Positions 34,294 through 45,768 are shown, numbered from the stretch's first letter. The stretch is DNA of 64,000 nt from Mesostigma viride (GCA_009746045.1 RPFO01000253.1:372001-436000), one strand, 5' to 3'. Program-made: numbers and translations. Notes: generated by a model not told the origin, from the letters alone.

Positions 34294-34350
34294 GCCCATG
34301 TGCGGCATGGGTCGACACAACAACAACAACAACAACATGCAACAACAACA
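34294..34350 (+). repeat. CAA-tailed retroposon 3' end
   Basis: CTGCTGCCCATGTGCGGCAT precedes two CAACAA-repeat blocks. It matches the ends at 8232 and, on the other strand, 18222-18275. Confidence 0.6.
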
Positions 34351-34439
34351 TAACGCATAGTAGATAACAGTATGCCAGCAAATGCCAGCTGTGCTACTGA
34401 CGGTGTAATGCAATATAGCGACGACGAGGCCAGTGCGAC

Positions 34440-34910
34440 TGTGCGACAGTGGGCAGCCATTTTCGATTTGCAGCCATGCCGAAGAAAGGGCCTGAATGGG
34501 ATTTCGTTGTCGAGAAGAAAGAAGCAGTCACAGATGCTGTTAGTAAGAAAACGCTGTATGTGTCGAAGATGTTCGATCTGCTCATTTTGCAACAAGAAGT
34601 TCTCCTACAACAAGGCGGGGCCAATCAGCGTATTCCGAGTCCGTGCACACTTTGCCGGAATCGCAGGGGAAGGGATGTTACCCGGCCCTGCGACGAAATT
34701 CCACCGAATATCCGGAGCAGGTTTATCAGGATTGCTAACAACAAGTTGCTGCAGTCAGACGAAAAGAAGCATCACCAAACTTGAGCATGCAGGGCAACAG
34801 CGGAGATGGGAGGGGCTGCGCCAGCTGACTTGTCATCGGTTCCCAACAAAGGCCAGCTGAGCATCACCAAATGGCTGGTTCCCGTCGACGAGAAAGGTGT
34901 CCAGCTGCTG
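34440..34910 (+). pseudogene. hAT-like transposase N-terminus with BED-type zinc finger, broken
   Basis: One frame reads MPKKGPEWDFVV and a second reads CSFCNKKFSYNKAG, then FRVRAHFAGIAGEGMLPGPA. Together these resemble the start and BED zinc finger of hAT-family proteins (C..C, R.RAHF, then a conserved Gly/Pro block). The two parts are in different frames, and the rest of the transposase is missing. A short GQLSITKWL-like segment follows near 34850. Domain call by pattern only. Confidence 0.42.
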
Positions 34911-35169
34911 GCGCTGCCGAATTTCCATAAAGCGCATTTATAATACTTATACCATGTTGAGCCGGTGTGCTAAGTATGTGATGGCAGTGGATGATGGCCG
35001 ATGGTTGCATGGACCCATGTGATGGATGGGACATTAAGTTATAACTCACAAGTTACTAGCAATAGTATAGTGAGAACAAGGGCTGCACGCGCTGCCGTTA
35101 AGAAAGCATGGTCATGCTGGCTTAAATAATTGCATGGACCAACGTGGAGTAATCTCCATGGCAGCGGGG

Positions 35170-35840
35170 ATGCTGTTGTGCATTTTGTCAACGATGAATG
35201 TGTGTGCACATGTGTGTATCAAGGAGACAACCAGCGCATCCTCTCCTTGTCCTTGTGTCTTATATCCTCTACTGATGTGCATTTTGTCAATGATGAATGT
35301 GTGTGCACATGTGTGTATTCTGATCACATGTGTGTATGTGTATGGAGCTTGTTGTGGGATCCTTGAGAGCAAGGTCCTTGTGTCTTATATCCTCTGCTGT
35401 TGTGCATTTTGTCAATGATGAATGTGTGTGCACATGTGTGTATGTGTATGGAGCTTGTTGTGGGATCCTTGAGAGCATGGTCCTTATAATTACATGTCTT
35501 ATATCCTCTCATGCATTATATAGTGGATGGCTTTCCTTACAACTCCCGTTGCAGCCTGCTCCCCCCTGCATTTAACAAATTATCATAATCAGATAGGATT
35601 TTATATCCTCTGCTGTTGTGCATTTTGTCAATGATGAATGTGTGTGCACATGTGTGTATGTGTATGGAGCTTAATTGTTGTGGGATCCTTGAGAGCATGG
35701 TCCTTAATTACATGTCTTATATCCTCTCATGCATTATATAGTGGATGCATGGCTTTCCTTACAACTCCCGTTGCAGCCTGCTCCCCCCTGCATTTAACAA
35801 ATTATCATAATCAGATAGGATTGCAGGGCACAAATGGATG
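35170..35840. repeat. Complex tandem repeats of about 100-220 bp
   Basis: The core GTGCATTTTGTCAATGATGA, followed by ATGTGTGTGCACATGTGTGT, recurs at about 35178, 35277, 35402 and 35618. GGGATCCTTGAGAGCA recurs three times. A longer block beginning ATTATATAGTGGATG and ending TCATAATCAGATAGGATT occurs at about 35515-35600 and 35735-35822. Confidence 0.85.
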
Positions 35841-36436
35841 ATGTTAATAAATTTATAAGCATATACACCAAATTACAGTTGCAATAACTGCATGACCATC
35901 ATCAAGGAGCGTGCTAATTATTGGGTGACTGACAATTGGACCACAAAAAACTGTCGCGTATACGTATTTTAGGTCCGCGTACTTTACAGGTCGATCCGCG
36001 TATTATACCCCGTATTTTAGGTCCGCGTATTATACCCCGTACACGTATTTGCCAACCCGGGCCTTCGAGCAGCATTACCATGCAAGAGTTGTGGGCCCGG
36101 GTGGCCACCTCAAGGTCATTAAGTCCTCGAAGAACTGAACTTCTGCATCATTGGCGCTCCCCCTGTGGCAGGCGCCACTATAAGAGGAGCGTAGCCCACC
36201 CCAACCGTGTGGTGTGGCTTGGACCGCCCCTCATCATGCAACGAAGGCCGAAATGTGCTATGAGATGTGGTGGGGCTCTATACTAGTGTATCCCGGTACT
36301 GCGTATTTTCGCGTATTTTCGCCAATTTTTCCTGAGATACCGCTGCTGCGGACTGCGGGTAGTACCTCTGTTTTCTGCATGTTTACCGTGTTTTCAGTGT
36401 ACTGTGTCGTATTTTGCCCAAACAAAATTAAAAAAA
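35841..36436. other. CGTAT-rich patches and intergenic DNA
   Basis: CGCGTATTATACCCCGTAT-type motifs cluster at about 35950-36055 and again at 36290-36335. No gene. Confidence 0.4.
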
Positions 36437-36490
36437 ACAAACCAATTATAACATGCCTCCGTTGGGAGGTCATGTAGCACATATTCCATG
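36437..36490 (-). repeat. LINE 3' end on the minus strand
   Basis: Plus reading ATTATAACATGCCTCCGTTG, then GGAGGTCATGTAGCACATAT: the same hairpin-plus-tail signature as at 28185 and, inverted, at 39130 and 40450. Confidence 0.6.
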
Positions 36491-37312
36491 CTTCCCAGCT
36501 GCGAGGCTGATGTGGACCACCGCATCGATCCCTTGGGCACCTGGCATGCATTACGCCAATGCCGGGCCCTGTGGCGCAAGCCCCTGGGCAAGATCGAGAA
36601 ACAGGACCTGTTCAGGGTCCTCGTCGATCCTTCCTGTTCTTATACGTTTGGGGCCGAGACGTGGACCCTCACCGCCGACCTGGCACGCAAGCTATAGACG
36701 GCGCGGTCACCAACATGCTGCGATCCATTTCAGAGTAGGATATGCTGCTCAAAACCTACTGGCGCTCGAAGGGCCTGGGCGAGCACCGCAAGCGCATGCT
36801 CTTCAAGGTCCTCGTCCTCACGGTGCTCACGTACGGCGCCGAGGCGTGGACAATCCCACCCAAACTGGCAGCTAGGCTAGACGGCACGGTTTACAGGATG
36901 CTCTGACACGTAGGCGTAGGGTTTTCCGAGCGTCCGTTGACCATCAGAGTCTTTGTATCATGGCATGCCTCGTATTTCGGACGAGATGAGGCAGCGTAGG
37001 ATAGCATTTGTAGGACATCTTGCTCGCACCAGCCAGGTCGACACCGCCCTTGGTCTGGCCGGCCCCCAGCGGCTTGGCCAGCCAGGGCGACAGATGCTGA
37101 CCTGGCCTGGCCCCGAGGGCTGATTCCCAAAAGGGTAGGGAAACCTGTCACTTGTAAACTACATCCAGATGTTGCTGGACGACCTAGTGGTCCCAGCCCA
37201 GTTTGAGCACCGCATCCACTCTCTCTCCCGTCTTTAAACTGCCATGCAGGACAAGCCGACGCGGTGGAAGAAGATTGTCAAGGCTCACACGCCCGACCCT
37301 GTGGGCAAGCCC
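36491..37312 (+). pseudogene. Degenerate LINE ORF2 C-terminal region
   Basis: Two partly duplicated segments read TFGAETWTLTADLARKL and LTVLTYGAEAWTIPPKLAAR, the YGAE.W block that follows the RT domain in many LINEs. A MRQRRIAFVGHLART segment (the L..GH..R block) follows. Stops and frameshifts are frequent. The duplication of the YGAE.W block suggests a rearranged or chimeric copy. It ends with a KIVKAHTPDPVGKPP segment shared with family beta. Confidence 0.6.
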
Positions 37313-37319
37313 CCAGTGA

Positions 37320-38999
37320 ACGCCAATACGCCGTATAATACGGTAAATACGCCGTATTATACAATACGGCGGGGTTTGGCGTACTAACGTACTAGAAATA
37401 CGGCGTATTGCGTTCTCAACGCCAATACGGCGCATAATACGTATTTTTCGCGTATTATACGGCGCCCGGCTCCGGAATTTGGCGCCAGAGCTAGTTTTGG
37501 CGTTGCTGACCTAGGCAGGTACGCAGCCTGAACCGTACTTGGGGAGTACGGGCCTACGGTTGGTCCCGCTTGTCATCTCTGCCAGTTGACGGCGTGGGTA
37601 AACGATGGCAAAACGAGACCGACTTGCATAAATATGATAGTTGACCTCCGCGGCCATGGAGGTGCAGAAATCTGACTGGTATGGGAGCATGGCTTGACAT
37701 TTTGAACTGCAATTTTGCAGGCATGATCCATAGGTCCTAAACAGCGTATATCATTGGCAGGCAACGCCTGGGTGTGCGCAGATATGTCTCGACCCTATGC
37801 TCGGTGCAGCAACCTCGTTTGATCAGCGACCAGGTCGGTCGCCGTGCATGTGCTAACTGTTACTAGGCGGGAAATAAGTCGATACGTTTGTACGCGGATA
37901 GATGTGTAAAATATATTGCTGACATGTTTTATTGGCGACGACGGCCAGGAAAGCGGCTCGCAGCTACATCGATGAGGTGGGCATCCGGCTAGCTCCAGCA
38001 AGGAAGGTAATTAATCTGCGGTTTTGATCTGGTATGTGCTATCCTGTTCACGTTTTATTGCATACTGTATCAAGGTTTTGGGTCGAATCGTATACCTATC
38101 AATAAGTTCATGGTTGTAATAAGGAATTAGTTCAATTAGCAATCTATATACCATGCAGTGGATGAGTATCACACTTCATGACCTTTATGTAAACAACAAA
38201 CTGTCGACACCCCCTAGGGCTCCCCCAGAATAGATTCTAGCCAGCTGTCTAGAAGAGGGCAATCGACATAGCTTTTTCATTATAGCATGACTTGCCATGT
38301 ATTTCTCGAGCATAGTATACTGATCTAGCCCCAACGGCTTAGAGTAGCCCCAACGGTTTAGAGTGGCATGAACGCAATCACATTAGCCCAGCCATGGCTC
38401 AGCGTGGCCATTTGCTTATGCCTTAGCAGACGCCCGTTGAGCCCACTTCACCTTTCTTGTACAGCATCAGCTATGCTTCAGCCTACCTCTGGTATCGTTA
38501 ATAATGGTTGTCCCACAGTGATGCGCCCCGGCCCCGTGATGTGGATAGAGCGCTCGATGTGGCCTGCCCACCGACTGGTGGGCGGTGGCAGTGAGAGAAG
38601 CTAGGGCGCCCTCCCTCCCTCTCATTGTGTACAGGGGTTGAAGGTTCCTCTACTTTGTATTGGCACCCACGTGACGCAGTCACGTGATAATTAACTAATT
38701 AATTAATTAATTACACTTCATACAATTGATGAGACAACCAAGTGAGTGTCAAACGGCTACCGGCGACCTCTACGTGCATTGTATTGTTTTTCATCAAGAT
38801 TGAGACATTAGCTAGAGTTTTTGAGAGGCACGCCCATGGGATAAACACCTTAGAATATTTTATCCTAATTGAAAATCCACTTTTCCGGTCAAAAAACCAC
38901 TTTTTTTTTTTTGGCGTATAATACGCGTATAATACGCGTATAATACGGCAATACGCAATACGCCGAGGTTTTGCCGTATTGCCGTATTGCCGTACTGGC
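37320..38999. other. Non-genic DNA with CGTAT-rich patches
   Basis: Dense CGTATTATAC / CGCCGTATAATACGG motifs at 37320-37470 and 38910-38995. Between them no gene or known element was recognised. A TTAATTAA-type run lies at 38693-38713. Confidence 0.4.
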
Positions 39000-39009
39000 T
39001 CACACTGCA

Positions 39010-39192
39010 AGCCCCCTCCCCCCAAGCGGAGGAGGCGCTTTTCGATGAGTAGTGTAGTTAGGATTTTCTAGATATAGCTTTATAGAGTTTTAGGATAGTT
39101 CGATCACGCGGCTTCCTCCACCCCATCCATCATGGAATATGTGCTACATGATCTCCCCACGGAGGCATGTTATAATTTAATTTTAATTTTAA
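39010..39192 (+). repeat. LINE family beta 3' UTR and tail
   Basis: Homologous to the minus-strand copy at 28185-28390: AGTAGTGTAGTTAGGATTTT, CGCGGCTTCCTCCACCCC, the hairpin CTCCCCACGGAG and a TTTAA-type tail. Confidence 0.65.
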
Positions 39193-39785
39193 TGCTGCTC
39201 ATGTCCGCAATGAGGACCTGTACCTTGGCATATTTTTCTTATGCCATATATCTCCAACACCATTAAGCAGCGGCGCCTGCAGCTAGTAGGGCACCTAGCT
39301 CGCACCAACCAGGTAGACACCTCACGTGGCCCCCCTGCGCGGGACTGCGCCCAGCTCAGCCTGGCCGGCACCTCCTGACGTGGGCCGGGCCCCGTGATGC
39401 TAGACGCCGCAAGGCCCGTGCGCACCTTCAAAGAACAGCTAGTAGAGGACATGGGGGGCCTAGGCCTCTCCGTGATTTGGAAAAAGATGATGGACAAGGC
39501 CAAGCGGGCCCAGGTCATAGAGGACAACGAGCCCCCCTCCGTGGGGACTGGAAGCGCCCGCGTGTGCAAACATCCGGGCAGTACGCCAGACAGGTCCTCT
39601 AGGGTAGAGTTGATGTTTGTGGCTTGAGTTGATAGATTTAGAATAGATGTAGATAGCTGTTGTAGATAGATTGGACCGGTAGGACTGTTTGCACCCATCC
39701 ATCCCTCCATCCATCCATCGGGGTTAATGCTCCGTGACTCCCCAACGGGAGCACGAGTGTAATTAATAAATTAATAAATTAATAA
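39193..39785 (+). pseudogene. 5'-truncated LINE (family gamma), second copy
   Basis: Reads IKQRRLQLVGHLARTNQVDT, then, after a stop, FKEQLVEDMGGLGLSVIWKK, which is the C-terminal end of LINE ORF2. The 3' UTR carries ATCC repeats (about 39695-39720), the hairpin GTGACTCCCCAACGGGAGCAC and an AATTAATA tail. It is the uninterrupted counterpart of 16870-17310. Confidence 0.62.
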
Positions 39786-40510
39786 TGTTGGAATATGTGC
39801 CCAGACATGCCGTACCGTATATAATCCGGCGGAGCCCATTTTCGGAAGAACCAAAGGTTCGAAGAAAGGGCGGAGCCAATTTAGTTGGAGAGGTCTGTGA
39901 GAAGGGGGATGCACGATTAGCGTTACCATTGGACGAAACTTAGCCGACGGTGGATCTTTGTTTAAAGTTTTTGCATCTGCGGCTGTAGTGGTACGGTCAG
40001 TAGAAAAAGGTCCAGTTTTTTGGGAAACTTCAACCGGCGAGTAGACCATCAACCTAATTTCTTCAAACGGCTAGTGGTATTTTCTGCAGACGTCTAGTTG
40101 TATTTTCTTCAAACAGCTAGTTGTATTTTCTTCAAATGGCTAGTTGAATTTCCAGCAAACGGCTAGTTGAGTTTCCAGCAAACGGCTAGTTGAATTTCTA
40201 GCAAACGGCTAGTATGCGCCGAAGCCCAGATTCGCTGTCAAGCCTGCGTCCAGCAGGTCCGCACTCCGCGCTCTGGCTCGCCCGTCACGAATCAATAATG
40301 ATGGTCGGGAGAGACGATTGACAATCAAGGAAATTCGCTGTCCTGAGACCATGATCAACCAGGTCAGGCCATGATCGGGGCCTGATCGCGTGGCCATTAT
40401 TATGATGACGGCATTTTTTCGCGGCTCCGCCATCCACCCCCACCTGTCCATGGAATATGTGCTACATGTCCTCCCAACGGAGGCATGTTATAATTTAATT
40501 TATAAATTAA
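39786..40510. other. Short tandem repeats and another LINE 3' end
   Basis: Five to six imperfect ~30-bp units containing AACGGCTAGTTG lie at about 40055-40212. A LINE 3' end (ATGTGCTACATG, CTCCCAACGGAG, TTATAATTTAATT) lies at about 40430-40510 on the plus strand. No gene. Confidence 0.6.
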
Positions 40511-41833
40511 ATTATACGATAAGTATAACGTGAAAGTTATTACAACGCACGCGACTTGATTTAATTAATTTTTAATATTTTTTTAATGTCATATGCAATG
40601 CACCTACTGTCACGGAGTTTATCACCATCCTTCTCCTTCTTCACCAAGAGATAGGGCAGGGGCATCTGCTTGGGTGGTTATTCGCTCCTAGCTAACGGGG
40701 GGGTGGGCCGGCGTCGTGGCGTGGCGCGGTGCGGCGGGGTGGGTGGGTGTTACGTCGCGTAACAATTCGTTGTAGTTACGGACGTAAATTAGGTCTTTTG
40801 CCTCGGTTGTCCCCAGGTTTACGTTTAGGCTCCTACCGGGACATTATTGTCCTCGTAACAGTACTGTGGTACATTGGGTGCCGTTGGGCGCCGCGCCGCG
40901 TACTTTACTAGTGGTCCTGATCCTGTGGTAGAATGTAGTGGACCAGCGTGCATCAGTAGATGTAGTGGACCAGCGTGCATCTGTAGGCGAGGGCCATGTC
41001 GGCCCGAGCGTGTTGGACCGTTGGTGACCATTTATGCGCGTTCTATCCCTTGTGTGTGCACTCGGCGTGTGTTAAATGAATTAACACATATAGGCTTGGG
41101 TCACGGCAGTTTAGTTGTGTTTCCTTCCTCTTTTCCTGGAGTAAACGGGTTTGATTAAATGGCCTATGGCATATTACAGTAGTACATATGTAAATGCATT
41201 GAGATCTGGTTCGTCTCGGTCGTCTTTCGCTAGGGGTGTAAATAGAAGCGGCCTCACTAGTTTAGGTAGTATCAGGACCGGTAGAGGTAGAGGTGGCGGC
41301 CGAGGCTTGCGGCGTAACAATGGACTCGGAGGGAGTTTAGATAGAGAGCGAGACGACGATCCTTTGCAACATACGTCATTGAATCAACCCTTCCGCGGCT
41401 GGGAAAATGAAGACGACACCTACTTGACAGGTAATGGGCGGGTCGCCTGCGAGCTGGGGGGGTAGTGCTGCCTGATTCAGGACACGCCCTGCCTAGAAGA
41501 TAGACCTGCTCGAAGCGGAAAATCCTTTTCTAGATAGTTCCTTTTCCTCGTCTTGTTTTCCTTAGAAAAGTGGTTCACTGTCGTAGATAGGTGATGTTTT
41601 CGGTTCGGTGTTAGTGAGACGATTAGCGTCTGGGTAGGTTCCACCTTTTCCTTCGTGCTGCTGTACATTAGACGGCCGCACTCGCAGAAAGTCACTGGGT
41701 CGCTGACTTTAGGACTACGAGCGCTGGACCATTGCCGCCCTCGTCATTTCGGTGATCCAGATAACCCAGCTAAGTCGACTCCTACCCCTTCCACTCCTAT
41801 CGTGACTACTCAAGAACAACAAGGTGCGTTACC
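40511..41833 (+). other. 5' region of Ty3/Gypsy element 1 (LTR and leader not delimited)
   Basis: Must contain the 5' LTR and leader of the element coding from 41834, but no second LTR exists in the window to define the edges. A 104-codon ORF at 41151-41465 is Arg/Gly/Ser-rich and contains a possible splice donor (TTGACAG then GTAATG at about 41430). Its function is unknown. A further open frame ends in an ATGA overlap with the ORF at 41834. Confidence 0.4.
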
Positions 41834-42218
41834 ATGAGCCAACGGCGATCTTTTACTGCTCCTTCCCATTCTTCTAGCGATAATAGTCTAGCTAAATATT
41901 ACGTAGTGATTACGCCTCAATGGTCCTCCATTTTCCTTTCTTGGTCCGACGCTAGGAAGATCGTTCAGAATCGTGTATACAACGTAATTAGGTACAAGAA
42001 ATTTATGTCCTTCGAAGAAGCTCAGCAGTTCCTTATAGATCATAGCCAAACAGATTTAGGCCTTCATGTACGCCCTATTCCTCATGGTCGTCCTCCTGTA
42101 GAAGCTCTAGTCTTTGCTACCCCTCCTTCTTCTCCCCCTAAACGGGCTGCATCTGCATCTGCTTCAGATACTCCTCTCACTTTGGAGTTTGGTTCCCTAT
42201 ATCCATTACTGTTGTTAA
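41834..42218 (+). pseudogene. ORF0 of element 1: RNase H1 hybrid-binding-like (viroplasmin-type) domain, truncated
   Basis: A short protein starting MSQRRSFTAPSH. It has a domain reading KYYVVITPQWSSIFLSWSDA followed by YKKFMSFEEAQQFL. This fits the RNase H1 N-terminal hybrid-binding pattern: Y.V..G..GI..SW..C...V...., then KKF.S.EEA..FL. That fold binds RNA/DNA hybrids or duplex RNA in RNase H1. The frame is cut at the TTAA (42215-42218) by family A copy 2 and resumes beyond it. A related ORF sits in the same position in element 2 (63537-63890). A role in handling the reverse-transcription hybrid or the element RNA is inferred only. Confidence 0.65.
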
Positions 42219-43917
42219 CCCCTAAATGGTCTGGCTGCCGATTTTCCGCCTAAAACTGAGTTACAGCCGACACGTCGGCCCCTTCTCGGGGGACCAAATG
42301 CCGCGAAAACTATTGAGAATTAGGAAAAGTTTAGCTGAGAAGATCGAAAGTTTATAATTTTCCTCACAGCATGGTACTAGGGTTTGCATACTTCTGACAA
42401 AGTTATAGAGGTGTTCTGGCCGGTCAAAGTACAAGGGGTCAGGGTACTTTTTCACGTACAACGTGCATTCCGGAAAACGACGACCTGGCCATGGCGGCTT
42501 GCGCCCACGCATGGCATTTACGTTTTCGTTCGAATTTTCTGACCAAACTTAGGAAATTGATTTTATACGTCCTAAAGATCACACAGGCCAATTTTTGGAC
42601 CGCGGGAATGCCATTTGATAGGTGTCGGCAGCGTTCTTGCTGGAAAAAACTGCGATCAGGCCGGACGATAGAAACGTTGACAGCAATACCTTTCCGGCGT
42701 ATTTTAAAGGATATATTGGTTTCTTTGTACTTTTTATGATACATAGTAGTCGTAAACGTGCAAGGGTGGCCAGAAATCGCCGAATCCAGCGACCATGCTG
42801 CACAACTTTGGTGCGCCGAAATGCGCCATTTTGCGGCCACCGCCTGGGCCAAGGTAACGCCATCCATGCCTGGTAAAGCTTCAGCATCGTTTTCCTATCG
42901 ATGTTTGACGTTTATATATACGTTCTAGCTTGTGTAGCACATTCTTTTTGCATTATTCATGCTCTTTCTTGACCCTGGCCTGGCCCCTTTCTAAAACACC
43001 CTTCTTAGATGCTTCCCTCAGTCAGTTGACCTGCCACAGTGTGATGGTGATAAGTTTTAGATGCTGTATGGGTTTGAATACCTCCATATATGTTTGTTAT
43101 ACATTTCCCACACACATATTGCATGAGTGTGAGGCAGTTGGCTGGTCTCTGTGGCATCATCAAGCATGTAACCGGTGAGTAGAAGCTTCCCATTGTCAGC
43201 ATGTGCCACCAGGTGTGCTGGCCATCACCTGGCAAGCTATAGCAGCTTAGGCCTAGTTTATCCTTGCTAGGGCAAGCTGAAATAGGCTTAAAATCACTAG
43301 TTTGTTGGTGGCTGCCTCCTAGAATGCATGCCTTACGTAGGGTATCCGTACCACGTTACCTACGTGCATGGACAAGGTGGCACCTGCACATAGGTGCCAT
43401 GTAAGGGCAGTGTGATGATGCAGTTATGTTTCCCCATCATTGTGGAAGGGAAATGTATTGTGTGGCATGGTTGGGGGCCATATTAGTAGGTATTAGTAGG
43501 TAGTATGCCCACTCCTACCCCCTTGGTTGCTTTTTACCAACGGTACCCCTATGGGCTGTACTGGGTGTAACTGCTGGCATACCCACCCAAATGATGACCC
43601 CAATGGCTCAAACTGTTCAGCAACTAATTGTTTATCATCCCTGAAGTGGTAGGTGCCTAGCTCTTACAACATAATTCAAAATGCACATTCTACCAAAAAT
43701 GAAAACGCTCGTCTTGACCCCCCTGACTTTGACGGCAGTTATACATGGCCTACCCTGCATATATGTAAGGTTGTGATATACCAACCCGAAGGGCAACTCA
43801 TGGACATGCTTGGCCCCCAAGGACAGCCATTGGATATGGGTGGGTTGGATGGCATCTGGTTTGCAAAATTGTGAAGTTACAGCCGATGCATCGGCAGTAT
43901 TTCTGCCCATTTAGGGG
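42219..43917 (+). mobile_element. TTAA-flanked DNA element, family A copy 2 (1699 bp)
   Basis: Ends CCCCTAAATGG and CCATTTAGGGG, bounded by TTAA at 42215-42218 and 43918-43921. Near-identical, inverted, to 19587-21285. It interrupts ORF0 of Ty3/Gypsy element 1, so it is younger than that element. Confidence 0.85.
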
Positions 43918-44022
43918 TTAAAAAGGATTGATTTTAATTTTGTTCCTGCTGCATACCTTCAAGGTTTTTCCTTTTTCCTTTGTTGCTTTCTTCTAGATTC
44001 CTATTCCTTTACGTAATTAAAG

Positions 44023-45768
44023 ATGGATCCAGTGGGTGGAGATATGTCGCCTATACCTACCAATAATAATAATAATAATACTACTAATAACACTAACAAT
44101 GACAATACTCGTGGTAACCGACGGGACTCCTTGGAAACGGTACACCATCTCACCCCTCAAGGTATTCTGCGTACCTCACCTCCTTCTCCTGTTGCTGGTG
44201 GTCGCCGTCGTCCCTCAATTACCCCACCTACCTATGAACAACGTATTTCCCAAGTCAGATTTAGTGATGAACCTTCTTTTGTTGTGAACCAGGCCCCTGC
44301 CCCTTCTGCAACCTTGGCTCACCCCTCCAGCAGGTCCTCACACACTAACAATGCTTCTAGGCCTCCTTCCCACCCTGTGCCTTCAATGCCTGCTATTAAC
44401 ACGGGTCGTACCTCGGCCCCTGTCGGCCCTTCTGGGCGCCCTAGTGCAGTTCCCTTTTACCCACCTGCTTCCTGGTCCTACCCTGAGACGGCCTATGAGG
44501 CTGCCCAGGTCCCTACCCGTGTGGCTGATTTAGAAGTTAATAATGATTTCAGTACCATGCCCCTAGATGATAGGAATTATGATCATTTTGCCTATTCCTC
44601 TCTTCGTGAGCAATATACTGTTCCCTTCTCCTATGGGCACCATCCTGAAACGGTGGCTCCCTCTAGACCCCTACCCAAGACTTTTCCTATCCCTTCCTTC
44701 TATCCCGCTTATGTAGCAGTGGAAGATAGTGGCCCCATGGGAAAAACTGATTCTTCTAATCCCCCTAAGCCTCCTGCTCTTCCCCTCTTTGCCAACCTTC
44801 CTAAGCTGGATGTCAAGTCTTCCCCTCAGCAGTTTTTCACCTTTATTATGTTGCTTACCCAGAACACGGAGTCGTGGCAGAATCATAATAGATGGCGTCT
44901 TTCTGATGCTGTACTAGTTCCTCATTATCTTACTACCTGCATTACTCCTGAGCTTGCTAACCTCATTCAGTGTGAGTCTTTGGCCTCTCATGCCTACCCT
45001 AACTCGGTAGCAGAATTGTTCAAGCGTTTAGAGAACCATTTAGTCCCTCCCGATGCAGATTGGCAGGATAGATTATCCTTTGGCACCTTGCAGCAGGGTA
45101 CCAAGTCCTTCAAAGAATATATGAAAGAGTTTGATGCTCAGATGGTACGAATTAGGGATTTGTCGGGTGCAGAAGTACGTGCTCGCTTCCTCCAAGGCCT
45201 CAGTAGACCCTTATTGCGTGAAGTCAAGCGCCAGTTCTCTGCCTACCGTTTTACTGACCTGCCCCTCAAGCATGTGCGCCAGCATCTTGCGTGTAGCAGA
45301 TTTCTTCACCACCCTTCTCTTCCTACCCGTTCCCGTATTAATAATATTATCCTTACCCCTGAGGAGGAGAACTCCTATGTAGAAGAATTAGATATCTGTG
45401 TGACTGACCTTTCAGCTCTTGATGTCTCTCATATCACCTGCTATCATTGTAAGGAAGTAGGTCATCTTAAACGTGAGTGCCCCAAGTTCCTTTCGGGTGC
45501 TCCCCCTCATCCCGACGCTCGCCCTCCTCGTACCCCTCAGCGTGCTCCTATTCGTCCCACTTCAGGACGCATTCCTTCAGCTACCCCTAGTAGGCTGAAT
45601 GCTGTGCAGACAGGATCCCCAGGGTTCCCCTATGATAATCAGGCTCCCGCACCCTCTTCAATCCCTCGTGACCCTCCAGCAGTGGCTTTTCCGCCAGGGT
45701 CTTCTTCGGGGTTAGTTCCTATGGATTTGGGGGGGAGGGGGAACAGTAGGCCTGTCAGCCGGGGGTAA
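44023..45768 (+). CDS. gag: Gag polyprotein of element 1
   Basis: 581 codons. An Asn-rich start, a Pro-rich region, a central capsid-like segment (LSFGTLQQGTKSFKEYMKEF) typical of Ty3/Gypsy gag, then a CCHC zinc knuckle, CYHCKEVGHLKRECPKF, near residue 485 for nucleic-acid binding. The start ATG lies 105 bp after family A copy 2. The frame is intact. The following protease frame is shifted, as in element 2, but decay here hides the original frameshift or stop. Confidence 0.85.
   Translation: MDPVGGDMSPIPTNNNNNNTTNNTNNDNTRGNRRDSLETVHHLTPQGILRTSPPSPVAGGRRRPSITPPTYEQRISQVRFSDEPSFVVNQAPAPSATLAHPSSRSSHTNNASRPPSHPVPSMPAINTGRTSAPVGPSGRPSAVPFYPPASWSYPETAYEAAQVPTRVADLEVNNDFSTMPLDDRNYDHFAYSSLREQYTVPFSYGHHPETVAPSRPLPKTFPIPSFYPAYVAVEDSGPMGKTDSSNPPKPPALPLFANLPKLDVKSSPQQFFTFIMLLTQNTESWQNHNRWRLSDAVLVPHYLTTCITPELANLIQCESLASHAYPNSVAELFKRLENHLVPPDADWQDRLSFGTLQQGTKSFKEYMKEFDAQMVRIRDLSGAEVRARFLQGLSRPLLREVKRQFSAYRFTDLPLKHVRQHLACSRFLHHPSLPTRSRINNIILTPEEENSYVEELDICVTDLSALDVSHITCYHCKEVGHLKRECPKFLSGAPPHPDARPPRTPQRAPIRPTSGRIPSATPSRLNAVQTGSPGFPYDNQAPAPSSIPRDPPAVAFPPGSSSGLVPMDLGGRGNSRPVSRG

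Noticed and set aside
41151-41465. Arg/Gly-rich ORF in the leader of element 1 as an upstream exon of ORF0
   Set aside because: A donor-like GTAATG exists, but no convincing acceptor and no counterpart in element 2 within the window.
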